This document shows positions 12,585 to 18,197 of a DNA stretch of 18,197 bases, in pieces; position 1 is the first letter of the stretch; each line of letters opens with the position of its first letter. Where the stretch lies: positions 1-18,197 of the forward strand of contig CAKTIM010000034.1 in the NCBI GenBank assembly GCA_934565795.1, read 5' to 3'. Position numbers and translations under genes: made by a program. Source of the stretch: an uncultured Oscillospiraceae bacterium (GTDB lineage: Bacteria; Bacillota; Clostridia; Oscillospirales; Oscillospiraceae). The notes below the pieces were generated by a model. That model was not told the origin of the DNA. It was given only the letters and a program-made list of their open reading frames with translations, and ran no database searches.

Positions 12585-13541
12585 TCAACCAATTTGAATG
12601 TCTCCCGTGATCGTCCTGATCTCGCATATACCGCCTGTGGTTGTCTTTGGCACGTCGATCCGGCCGGTGGAGGTCTGCGTGGTAAACACCTTATCGGTGA
12701 GCAGGCTGCCGGTGACATCTCCCGTGTCAGTCTGTACATATATTTCGGCGGCGTCGCAGCCATCGAAATTTACATTGCCCGTGCTTCTCACAACGGAAAG
12801 CCTATTGGCGGCGATCACATTACGCAGGGAGATGCTCCCCGTCGTTCCACCTGACATTACGCTCCCGCATGAAATATCGGCCAGGGACACCCTGCCAGTT
12901 GATACACCCACCCTCATATCATCCCGGCAGGTCACACCCGAAACGGTCACGGCACCTGTGGTAACCGAGAGGTCGAGGGAACCGGCAGAAATACCCTCTA
13001 CATTGATATTTCCTGTGCTTGCTTTCATTCTGACCGGCCCCGAGGCGGATGCGCCGAAATCAGTGCTGCCCGTCATCAGTGAAATATCCGCGCTCTCAAA
13101 GGTGAAATCCGTGGGCACTTCAACATTCCCGGTTTTTCCATCAATGGACAGGGTTCCATACGCCGTCTGCGGAAGGTAAACCGTTATGCTCGGTGAGGCG
13201 AAGAAAAGGCCAATGTAGTCATACCATTCCTTTTGGTCGTTGACTTTGATAACAAGCGCATCCCCCTCCACGGTGACGGAATGCCTTGCTTTTTCCTCCT
13301 CGCAGCACTCCACCGTGCATTTGTCGTTGCTTGACAACGCGAATTTGATGTGTGCGGCATCCGTTGTCACCCGAATATCGCGGAAGGTTTCGCCGATTTC
13401 GTAAGTATTTGTTTCGTATTTGGCTGTTGAAAGCTTCGCAAAATCCCATTGGAACATGGACATCACCCCCAAAAAAAGGATACATCCAGCCAATACCAGC
13501 GCGCCTGCTGCCGCAAACCATATTTTTGTCGTGTTTTTCAT
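12585..13541 (-). CDS. DUF4097-family beta-strand-repeat envelope protein
   Basis: The 318-residue protein has one N-terminal hydrophobic anchor (about residues 7-30; it contains LAGC, but the hydrophobic run continues, so a membrane helix is likelier than a lipobox). A long array of short strands follows, built on the repeated motif S/T-T-G-x-(I/V): KTGNVEV, STGNINV, TTGAVTV, STGRVSL, TTGSISL, STGNVNF, DTGDVTG, STGRIDV, ITGDIQI. This is the right-handed beta-helix-like pattern of DUF4097 (LiaG/YvlB-like) proteins linked with envelope stress. It starts 1 base inside the upstream stop (TGATG) with GGAGG 7 bases before the ATG, so it is coupled to the HAAS-domain gene. The outside-facing array probably senses or coats the envelope. 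Confidence 0.85.
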   Translation of the reverse strand: MKNTTKIWFAAAGALVLAGCILFLGVMSMFQWDFAKLSTAKYETNTYEIGETFRDIRVTTDAAHIKFALSSNDKCTVECCEEEKARHSVTVEGDALVIKVNDQKEWYDYIGLFFASPSITVYLPQTAYGTLSIDGKTGNVEVPTDFTFESADISLMTGSTDFGASASGPVRMKASTGNINVEGISAGSLDLSVTTGAVTVSGVTCRDDMRVGVSTGRVSLADISCGSVMSGGTTGSISLRNVIAANRLSVVRSTGNVNFDGCDAAEIYVQTDTGDVTGSLLTDKVFTTQTSTGRIDVPKTTTGGICEIRTITGDIQIG

Positions 13542-14140
13542 CACGCTTCCTCCTTCCTGATAAAGCACTTCTTGATCCATACCGCAGTTCTCTTCGTAAG
13601 CACCAGGATGCCCTTCATCGCTGCCCTGCATCCATAGAACATGAAGATAGAAAGCCCCCCGCAGGTAAGCCCTGCGGCCAGCATTACAAGGCTCGATGCG
13701 CCGCTGCCGCCTGCTGCAAAAATGGCACATTCCAGCACACCGCTGACAGCTCCAACGACAAGCGAGCCAAATACCGCCCACAGGGAAACAATGACCGCCC
13801 ACACCGAAACATAAAGCGAGAGAATTACGGCAACGGCGGCAATCCCCAGGGACAGCCATACCGGCGAGCCCAGCGCCAGAAGAATCATCTCTGCCGCATT
13901 CAGCCGCCTTTTAGGCCTGATCCTCTCCTTGGCGATTTTGGCGAGGGGAATATCCGCCACCGCCTGCGCAACGATTTCATCAACGGAGCCTGCCGCCGAA
14001 ACCGCTTCCGCCTCGGAAAGGCCCTCCTCCATTCTGTCCTCGAGCATTTCGCTGTAAAATGTCAAACGCTCCTCAATATCCTCCCGGGGCAGGCCGGATA
14101 ACCCCTTGCGCAGCTGCTCCAGGAATTCCTGTTTACTCAT
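13541..14140 (-). CDS. HAAS/DUF1700-domain membrane protein
   Basis: The 199-residue protein begins with a soluble helical HAAS (DUF1700) domain of about 75 residues (FLEQLRKGLSGLPREDIEER, FYSEMLEDRMEEGLSEAEAV, VDEIVAQAVADIPLA). It continues with several transmembrane helices from about residue 85 and a basic tail. The start is the ATG ending at 14140, 9 bases after AAGGAGG. An ATG at 14149 abuts the ribosome site and is less likely. The gene overlaps padR by 8 bases. HAAS domains are typically encoded with PadR regulators and are thought to signal envelope state to them, so this is probably the membrane partner of the PadR protein encoded just upstream. Confidence 0.87.
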   Translation of the reverse strand: MSKQEFLEQLRKGLSGLPREDIEERLTFYSEMLEDRMEEGLSEAEAVSAAGSVDEIVAQAVADIPLAKIAKERIRPKRRLNAAEMILLALGSPVWLSLGIAAVAVILSLYVSVWAVIVSLWAVFGSLVVGAVSGVLECAIFAAGGSGASSLVMLAAGLTCGGLSIFMFYGCRAAMKGILVLTKRTAVWIKKCFIRKEEA

Positions 14141-14453
14141 CTTTCTCATCCTCCTTTGTTACGAACCGATAGATCGATAGAATCTCCTTCCACTCGACCT
14201 TGAAATCCTCAATGCGCTTCAGCCCTTCCTCGGTAATATGGTAATACTTCCGAAGCCTGCCGCCATGCTCTGCGGTGCGGACATTCAGCATGTTCGCCGT
14301 CTCCAGCCGTTTCAAAATGGTATACAGGGTCGACTCGGAAAGCTCCATATACGGCTTCATGTCCTTTATGATCTTGTAGCCGTATGAGTCCTCACTCTTA
14401 ATGGCTGCCAAAACGCAAACATCCAAGAGGCCCCGTTTTAACTGACCATCCAT
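14133..14453 (-). CDS. PadR-family transcriptional regulator
   Basis: The 106-residue protein is a short PadR regulator: a winged helix with GLLDVCVLAAI, YGYKIIKDM, SESTLYTILKRLE, the wing RKYYHITEEGLKRI and a C-terminal dimerisation helix. AAAGGAGG (14460-14467) is 6 bases before the ATG. It heads the operon padR, HAAS protein, DUF4097 protein and probably a GNAT gene, and its promoter carries three symmetric half-sites, consistent with autorepression. PadR proteins of this class respond to envelope stress or small molecules; the signal here is unknown. Confidence 0.93.
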   Translation of the reverse strand: MDGQLKRGLLDVCVLAAIKSEDSYGYKIIKDMKPYMELSESTLYTILKRLETANMLNVRTAEHGGRLRKYYHITEEGLKRIEDFKVEWKEILSIYRFVTKEDEKDE

Positions 14454-14471
14454 ATTATACCTCCTTTCATG

Positions 14472-14516
14472 CTATACATCATAACACGAAGTATAGATTT
14501 TGTCAACACTCTATAC
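14472..14516. promoter_or_regulatory. Three CTATAC/GTATAG half-sites around the padR promoter
   Basis: CTATAC at 14472-14477, GTATAGA at 14491-14497 and TCTATAC at 14510-14516 flank and overlap the promoter. The last two form a 7-bp inverted repeat with a 12-base spacer. The arrangement fits PadR dimer binding and autoregulation. Confidence 0.5.
14478..14506 (-). promoter_or_regulatory. Near-consensus promoter of the padR operon
   Basis: On the minus strand TTGACA (14501-14506), 17 bases, TATGAT (14478-14483), with TG one base before the -10 (extended -10). Confidence 0.85.
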
Positions 14517-14526
14517 AAAAGGCTCA

Positions 14527-14566
14527 GAAAAAGGAGCGGCAGAGAAAATCAAATCTCCCTGCCGCC
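14527..14566 (-). terminator. Intrinsic terminator of sigK
   Basis: On the minus strand, GCGGCAG (arm at about 14559-14565) pairs with CTGCCGC (14536-14542), and the stem extends inward with wobble pairs. The hairpin is followed by TTTTT (14528-14532). It begins 7 bases after the sigK stop. Confidence 0.75.
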
Positions 14567-14572
14567 GTGCTT

Positions 14573-15061
14573 CTATTCCAGCGCCGCCCGGAGCTTTTTC
14601 AGCGCCCTTTTCTCAATTCGGGATACGTAGCTGCGGCTGATGCCCGTTCGGTCGGCCACCTCCCGCTGGCGCAGCGGCTCCTCTGCCCCCAGCCCGTAGC
14701 GCAGCTGGATCACCATCCGCTCCTGCTCAGTCAGGCAGGTATCCACCGCCCGCCGCAGCAGCCGCACCGCCTCCTGATTCGCCACCTGCTCCATCAGGTC
14801 TGTATCCTCGCTGACCACATCCATCAGCGCCAGCGGCGCCCCATCCGTCCCCGTCTCAATATAATCCGACAACGACACATCCTGCGCACTCTTCCGCCCG
14901 GAGCGGAAGTACATCAGTATCTCATTTTCCACACACCGGGCCGCATAAGTCGCCAGCCTGGCCCCCTTAGATGGGTCAAAGGTAGTGATGCCCTTGATGA
15001 GGCCAATGGTGCCGATCGAAATCAAATCCTCCTGATCGGCGGTCTGGGCGTAGTATTTCTT
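14573..15061 (-). CDS. sigK: 3' portion of sigK (mother-cell sigma factor), interrupted by an integrated element
   Basis: The frame encodes 162 residues starting KKYYAQ. Sigma region 2 continues with EDLISIGTIGLIKGI and LATYAARCVENEILMYFR, then DVSLSDYIETG, and regions 3-4 end with LTEQERMVIQLRYGL and REVADRTGISRSYVSRIEKRAL. The pattern matches SigK (compare VAHIVKKF...DLISIGTIGLIKGI in B. subtilis as I recall it). Everything upstream of KKYY (the first 65-70 residues) is missing: before it the frame reads GHHQS, which is recombinase-gene DNA. No proper start or ribosome site exists here (a TTG at 15025 lies inside region 2). The 5' half should lie beyond the right edge of the window, past the rest of the element. 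The stop and terminator are intact, so the fragment is not decaying, as expected if excision restores the gene. Confidence 0.85.
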   Translation of the reverse strand, partial: KKYYAQTADQEDLISIGTIGLIKGITTFDPSKGARLATYAARCVENEILMYFRSGRKSAQDVSLSDYIETGTDGAPLALMDVVSEDTDLMEQVANQEAVRLLRRAVDTCLTEQERMVIQLRYGLGAEEPLRQREVADRTGISRSYVSRIEKRALKKLRAALE

Positions 15062-16689
15062 AGACTGGTGATGCCCGGGGTGTGCTTGAGGGGTGTATAG
15101 ACGGCCTCGTAGGTGCTGCCCAGCTTCAGAAAAATGTCGAGATAAATATTATCCTTGGTGCTTTCCTTCTTGACGACAACCTTATCCAGAATTGTTGCCA
15201 CCAGTGCCGTATCGATTTTCCCAGTGAAGCGCAACGCCTCGTCCAGCGCCCGCCGGATGGCCGGGATGTCCAGTTCCTCAGAAGACTGATTTTCTTCTTC
15301 CTGCCGGATGGCCGTCAGTTTTCCCTGGCACTCCAGAATCTGGGCGTTGAAGGCATCGTTGCGCTCCTTGAATTCCTCCACCGTCAATGCCCCGGCGATG
15401 CTCAAATCCAGCAGCCGGTTTTTCTTTCGCTCCAAATCGTCCATCTCATTTTCCACCTGACAGCGGAGCTTGCCATAGTCCACTTCTTTGGGAATGTTGG
15501 TCAGCACCGTCACCAGAGAATCAATGATTTTCTCTTTGTCCCGGACCAGCTTCTTGAAAATGTCGCTGAGAATCACATCCAGGTCACTGCTGCGAATCTG
15601 GGGTGCCGAGCAGGCCGCCCTTCCGTGGCTGCGGTAAACCTTGCACTGCCATACCTCCTGCTGCCCCTTTTTCGTTTGAATCACCTGACGGTGAAAGGTG
15701 GTTCCGTGTTCCTCGCAATAGATTTTTGCGCTGTAGGGATAGCGATTGTGAAAGCTGACTCCGCTGCTGTGTGACTTCATTTCTTCTCTCCTTCTTTTGT
15801 ACAGGGCGTTGGCCCGATTCCATAGTTCCTCCGGGACAATAGCTGGGATGGACGGGTCAGGGTACATGACCCACTCGCTTTCGTCCAGCAAAACATTCCG
15901 CTTGGTGCGGTAGTCCACGCTCTGGCTTTTGTTTCCGCAATACCAGCCCTTGTACTTTGGATTTTCCAGAATGTGCCGGATGGTCAGGGTGTTGAAGGCA
16001 TTCCCCTCCCGGCTGGTGTAGCCCAGCTCCATCAGCCGTTTGGAAATCGTGCGGGTTCCAAGGCGTTGGTTGCCGTAAAGGTCAAAGATAATGCGGATGA
16101 TCTCCGCTTCCTCCTCATTGACGGTCAGAACACAGTCCTTTTTGTCGTAGCCATAGAGCTTGTCGTTGCCCAGCACATGGCCGTTTTTGATGGCCTGCCG
16201 GAAACCGAATTTCAGCCGTTCCGACAGCTTCCGAATTTCGTCCTGGGCAACCCCCGCCATGATCACCAGCCGGAACTCGCTGTCCGTATCCAATGTGTTG
16301 ATGTTGTCGTTCTGGAAGAACACCCCCACATTGTAGTCCAGCAGCTCCTGGGTATATTTGATGCTGTCCAGGGTCGATCTTGAAAACCGGGAAATCTCCT
16401 TGGTGATGATGAAATCGAACATCCCGGCCTTGGCATCCCGAATCATCCGGTTAAAATTGTCCCGCTTCTTCGTGGAGCCGCCGGAAATCCCCTCATCCAC
16501 ATACCCCGGCACAAATTTCCAATTTGGTTTACTCTGAATCAGCTCCGTGTAGTACTGTACCTGATTTTCTAGGCTGTTGATCTGTTCATTCTGGTCTGTA
16601 GATACCCGGGCGTAAAATGTCACCCGGAGGGGCAGGTCGTAAAAGGACCTGCCCATGCGCATTTCAGCACGAATTTTCCGCACTTCCAT
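15022..16689 (-). CDS. Large serine recombinase (site-specific integrase/excisionase)
   Basis: The 555-residue protein has a resolvase catalytic domain (residues about 22-170: FYARVSTDQ with Ser30, YVDEGISGGSTKKR, IITKEISRFSRS). A recombinase domain follows (YGYDKKDCVLTVNEEEAEII, IRHILENPKYKGWYCG). Next come a zinc ribbon (IYCEEHGTTFH, WQCK, AACSAP) and a coiled-coil region (DDLERKKNRLLDLSIAGALT) typical of large serine integrases. The start is the ATG ending at 16689, 6 bases after GGAGG, overlapping the upstream small ORF by 26 bases. The last dozen codons (after GITSL) and the stop are read out of sigK DNA in another frame, so the C-terminus depends on integration. It probably both inserts and excises the element at sigK, like SpoIVCA of the B. 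subtilis skin element. Confidence 0.92.
   Translation of the reverse strand: MEVRKIRAEMRMGRSFYDLPLRVTFYARVSTDQNEQINSLENQVQYYTELIQSKPNWKFVPGYVDEGISGGSTKKRDNFNRMIRDAKAGMFDFIITKEISRFSRSTLDSIKYTQELLDYNVGVFFQNDNINTLDTDSEFRLVIMAGVAQDEIRKLSERLKFGFRQAIKNGHVLGNDKLYGYDKKDCVLTVNEEEAEIIRIIFDLYGNQRLGTRTISKRLMELGYTSREGNAFNTLTIRHILENPKYKGWYCGNKSQSVDYRTKRNVLLDESEWVMYPDPSIPAIVPEELWNRANALYKRRREEMKSHSSGVSFHNRYPYSAKIYCEEHGTTFHRQVIQTKKGQQEVWQCKVYRSHGRAACSAPQIRSSDLDVILSDIFKKLVRDKEKIIDSLVTVLTNIPKEVDYGKLRCQVENEMDDLERKKNRLLDLSIAGALTVEEFKERNDAFNAQILECQGKLTAIRQEEENQSSEELDIPAIRRALDEALRFTGKIDTALVATILDKVVVKKESTKDNIYLDIFLKLGSTYEAVYTPLKHTPGITSLRNTTPRPPIRRI
15050..15070. mobile_element. Element/sigK junction (attachment site)
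   Basis: On the minus strand the recombinase-end sequence CATCACCAGTCT meets AAGAAATACTAC, the sigK codons for KKYY. The crossover lies within a few bases of 15059-15062. The exact core dinucleotide cannot be fixed without the other junction, which is outside the window. Confidence 0.6.
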
Positions 16690-16852
16690 ATGCATCCTCC
16701 TTTCCAGCCTCATTATCCCAGAAGAAAGATGGAAAGTCCAAGGTGCCAAGAATCTTTTCATGGGATTTGTCGTAAACCCTCCTTGAAATCAAGCCCTTGC
16801 CCAAAAGCATCTGTAATAAAGCATCCAGAACGTCCCGCTGTACCTCATTCAT
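16664..16852 (-). CDS. Small conserved-type protein upstream of the recombinase
   Basis: The 62-residue ORF starts at the ATG ending at 16852, 7 bases after GAGGTG (16860-16865), and overlaps the recombinase start by 26 bases. It reads NEVQRDVLDALLQMLLGKGLISRRVYDKSHEKI in its helical N-terminal half, then LDFPSFFW and a polar tail. I recall similar small proteins (NEVQRDVL/ALLQMLLxKGLIS) just before large serine recombinases in clostridial conjugative and mobilizable elements. Its position suggests a directionality or accessory factor, but that is not established from the sequence. Confidence 0.7.
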   Translation of the reverse strand: MNEVQRDVLDALLQMLLGKGLISRRVYDKSHEKILGTLDFPSFFWDNEAGKEDAYGSAENSC

Positions 16853-16890
16853 CCGCACTCACCTCGAAACACCATATGTCCACCCCCGCT

Positions 16891-17757
16891 TCATCTTTCC
16901 GCAGCCCGTTGCCGCTTACGCCGATACTCGGAGAGCAGCTTCAGAATCGTCTCCTGCATCTGGGCCGCACTGTAGCTTTTCGGGAAGAATTTTCGAAGAT
17001 CGCCGGTCTTGAAGCTGACTTTTTCCTGCTGGTTGGCCTTCTCCTCCTGCATGATAGTGGAAATATCCTCTGGAGATAGGCTTCCGGCCTGGTACAGCTT
17101 TTTCATGCGGATTGCCTGAGATAGGGATGGAGTGCAGTCGTTGCGGCGCATTTCTTCCAGGAGACAGGTCTGGGCTTTTTCCGGGAGGTAACTCAGTTCC
17201 ACTGCGGGGGTGAGGGCGATTTTGCCGTCATCGACAAGCTGAAGTAGCTCCGAAATCAGGTAGGTCAGACGGATGTAGCGTTGCACTTGCTTGCGACTTT
17301 CTCCGCTTTCTTCCGCAATCATTTCATCCGAGCGCAACTTCGGGCCAACTTGGCCCGAAGTTAAATCCGTGCGTTCCCCCCTGTGGTTCAGAGCATCTGC
17401 TTTCAGTTTATAGGCAAACGCCTTTTCACTAGGCAGAATATGCTCCCGGTGGAGGTTGCTGTCCACAAGCATAATTACCGCTTCCTCCCGGCTGATTTCG
17501 TAGACAAGGGCAGGGATCTCCGAAAGCCCTGCCCTTTGTGCTGCGTGTAATCTGCGGTGGCCGCTGATTACCTCGTATTCGTCTGTGCCCTCTAATGGGC
17601 GAACAATCAACGGCGAGAGAATACCTTCCGCGTGAATGCTCTCTGTTAATGCCTCCATTTCTTCGTTGTCAAGGACCTTGTAAGGGTGGCCTTCAAAGGG
17701 ATGCAATTTCTCAATAGAAATCGCACAAGGTTTACATAAATTATTATCTATTCTCAT
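16891..17757 (-). CDS. ParB/RepB/Spo0J-family protein
   Basis: The 288-residue protein has the ParB N-terminal nuclease/CTPase-like fold: ISIEKLHPFEGHPYKV, ALTESIHAEGILSPLIVRPL, and VISGHRRLHAAQRAGLSEIPALV with the box GHRR (residues 66-69). VDSNLHREHILPSEKAFAYKL follows, then a KorB-like helix-turn-helix region (ESGESRKQVQRYIRL) and a C-terminal helical part. The ATG ending at 17757 overlaps the stop of the upstream gene (ATGA) and has AAAGGA about 4 bases before it. Chromosomal ParB has many partners (ParA, parS) that are not seen here. This form is common in clostridial integrative elements next to mobilization genes, where it may stabilise or regulate the excised circle. Confidence 0.88.
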   Translation of the reverse strand: MRIDNNLCKPCAISIEKLHPFEGHPYKVLDNEEMEALTESIHAEGILSPLIVRPLEGTDEYEVISGHRRLHAAQRAGLSEIPALVYEISREEAVIMLVDSNLHREHILPSEKAFAYKLKADALNHRGERTDLTSGQVGPKLRSDEMIAEESGESRKQVQRYIRLTYLISELLQLVDDGKIALTPAVELSYLPEKAQTCLLEEMRRNDCTPSLSQAIRMKKLYQAGSLSPEDISTIMQEEKANQQEKVSFKTGDLRKFFPKSYSAAQMQETILKLLSEYRRKRQRAAER

Positions 17758-18197
17758 TTCGTCCTTTCTCTGAATTTTTGATATGCCGCCTGCTCCAGGC
17801 GGTGTTCTTCTTGTAATAGCTCGTATAAATGCGGGGATTCCTCCAGAATCTTTTTTGCCTGCCGCAGCTTCTTCCGTAGCGGTGCAATTTTCTGGGTGAG
17901 TTCCTTTTTGCGGTCTTTGGCCTCTTGCCGTTTCTCCGGTGTCTTTGCCCTGCGGCGGGTATTGTCGGCTTTACTGCGTTCCGCTTCCAGCACATCAATT
18001 TGGGATTGAATTTCCGGGATTGCGGTTTCCAGCTGGGCGATTGTGTGGATTCCATTTTCTTGCAGAAAGCGGTAGTCCGCATGGTAGCTTTCCAGGTCCT
18101 TTGCCGCCGCCCGCAGGTTAGGAGAGAGAAGTATCACATCCGTGGTTTGTAGTACCAGTTCCATCACCAGGATCAACAGCAAAAGCACCGTGTCCAC
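17754..18197 (-). CDS. C-terminal part of a probable relaxase/mobilization protein (partial)
   Basis: The frame is open from the window edge and gives 147 residues. A short hydrophobic stretch (VLLLLILVMELVLQ) is followed by SPNLRAAAKDLESYHADYRFLQENGI, a coiled-coil region rich in Lys, Glu and Gln, and the end EEHRLEQAAYQKFRERTK. This layout (hydrophobic segment, then YRFLxENGI and a long basic coiled coil) resembles the C-terminal tails of MobA/Rlx-type relaxases in Firmicutes mobilizable elements, but the catalytic HUH domain would lie outside the window, so the call rests on tail and context. The stop overlaps the ParB start (ATGA). Confidence 0.5.
   Translation of the reverse strand: MDTVLLLLILVMELVLQTTDVILLSPNLRAAAKDLESYHADYRFLQENGIHTIAQLETAIPEIQSQIDVLEAERSKADNTRRRAKTPEKRQEAKDRKKELTQKIAPLRKKLRQAKKILEESPHLYELLQEEHRLEQAAYQKFRERTK

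Larger units (their letters stand above)
15062..18197. mobile_element. Skin-like integrated element inside sigK (left part; continues beyond window)
   Basis: From the sigK break at about 15061 to the window edge all genes are on the minus strand and overlap or closely follow each other: relaxase tail, ParB-like, small ORF, serine recombinase. The recombinase gene lies at the very junction, as in other integrative elements. Relaxase plus ParB indicate a mobilizable element rather than a prophage. The far end and the 5' part of sigK are not in the window. Confidence 0.75.

Noticed and set aside
13352..14101. 249-codon plus-strand frame across the HAAS/DUF4097 genes
   Set aside because: No motif or ribosome site, Pro/His/Arg-rich; antisense to two recognised genes.
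14573..15025. sigK fragment as a complete short sigma factor starting at the TTG at 15025
   Set aside because: That start is in the middle of sigma region 2, and coding similarity continues upstream (KKYYAQ to EDL) to the element junction.
14567..15100. 177-codon plus-strand frame over sigK
   Set aside because: It is the antisense shadow of the sigK fragment, whose SigK motifs are unmistakable.
1..18197. Search for CRISPR arrays, rRNA and tRNA genes
   Set aside because: No regularly spaced short repeats, no tRNA cloverleaf with a TTCGANTC-type arm and no rRNA-like segments were seen by eye.

Overview
The window looks like the chromosome of a Gram-positive, spore-forming, Clostridia-type bacterium, probably from the Oscillospiraceae/Ruminococcaceae side. 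The reasons are strong AGGAGG ribosome sites, sigma-A promoters with 17-nt spacers, Firmicutes families (AzlCD, PadR-HAAS-DUF4097, MntA-HepT, DUF4097 envelope genes), a SigK-type sporulation sigma factor and a large serine recombinase. The exact genus cannot be read from the sequence. The left quarter (about 1-4.4 kb) is visibly more AT-rich than the GC-rich remainder and looks like accessory DNA.

Left accessory region (1-6.1 kb): the tail of an unknown gene, a 490-residue coiled-coil protein coupled to a 35-residue membrane microprotein, and two near-identical stand-alone copies of a methionyl-tRNA-synthetase-type C-terminal tRNA-binding domain flanking a GNAT acetyltransferase. A small XRE regulator follows. 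It is divergent from a secreted lipoprotein with tandem 51-residue repeats and an NPCBM-like C-terminal domain, and the intergenic region holds overlapping inverted repeats, a strong promoter and a 17-codon upstream ORF.

Middle metabolic region (6.1-12.1 kb): a GntR/FCD regulator lacking its N-terminus is fused directly to the last dozen codons of a leuC-like gene, followed by an intact leuD-like gene. This is the scar of a deletion that removed the regulator start, the shared promoter and the large subunit. Then come a MntA-HepT toxin-antitoxin pair, a cytoplasmic GH32 fructosidase behind a near-consensus promoter, a zinc-ribbon membrane protein, and an azlC-azlD branched-chain amino-acid exporter operon.

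Envelope operon (12.1-14.5 kb, minus strand): padR, a HAAS/DUF1700 membrane protein, a DUF4097 beta-helix-like protein and probably a GNAT gene, transcribed from one promoter carrying three copies of a CTATAC half-site.

Right end (14.57-18.2 kb, minus strand): the 3' portion of sigK, interrupted upstream of the codons for KKYYAQ by an integrated element that runs off the window. The element carries a large serine recombinase reading into sigK, a small ORF, a ParB-like protein and the C-terminus of a probable relaxase. It is arranged like the skin element of Bacillus subtilis and Clostridioides difficile, which is excised in the mother cell to rebuild sigK, but its cargo is that of a mobilizable element. 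This is the most interesting feature of the window.
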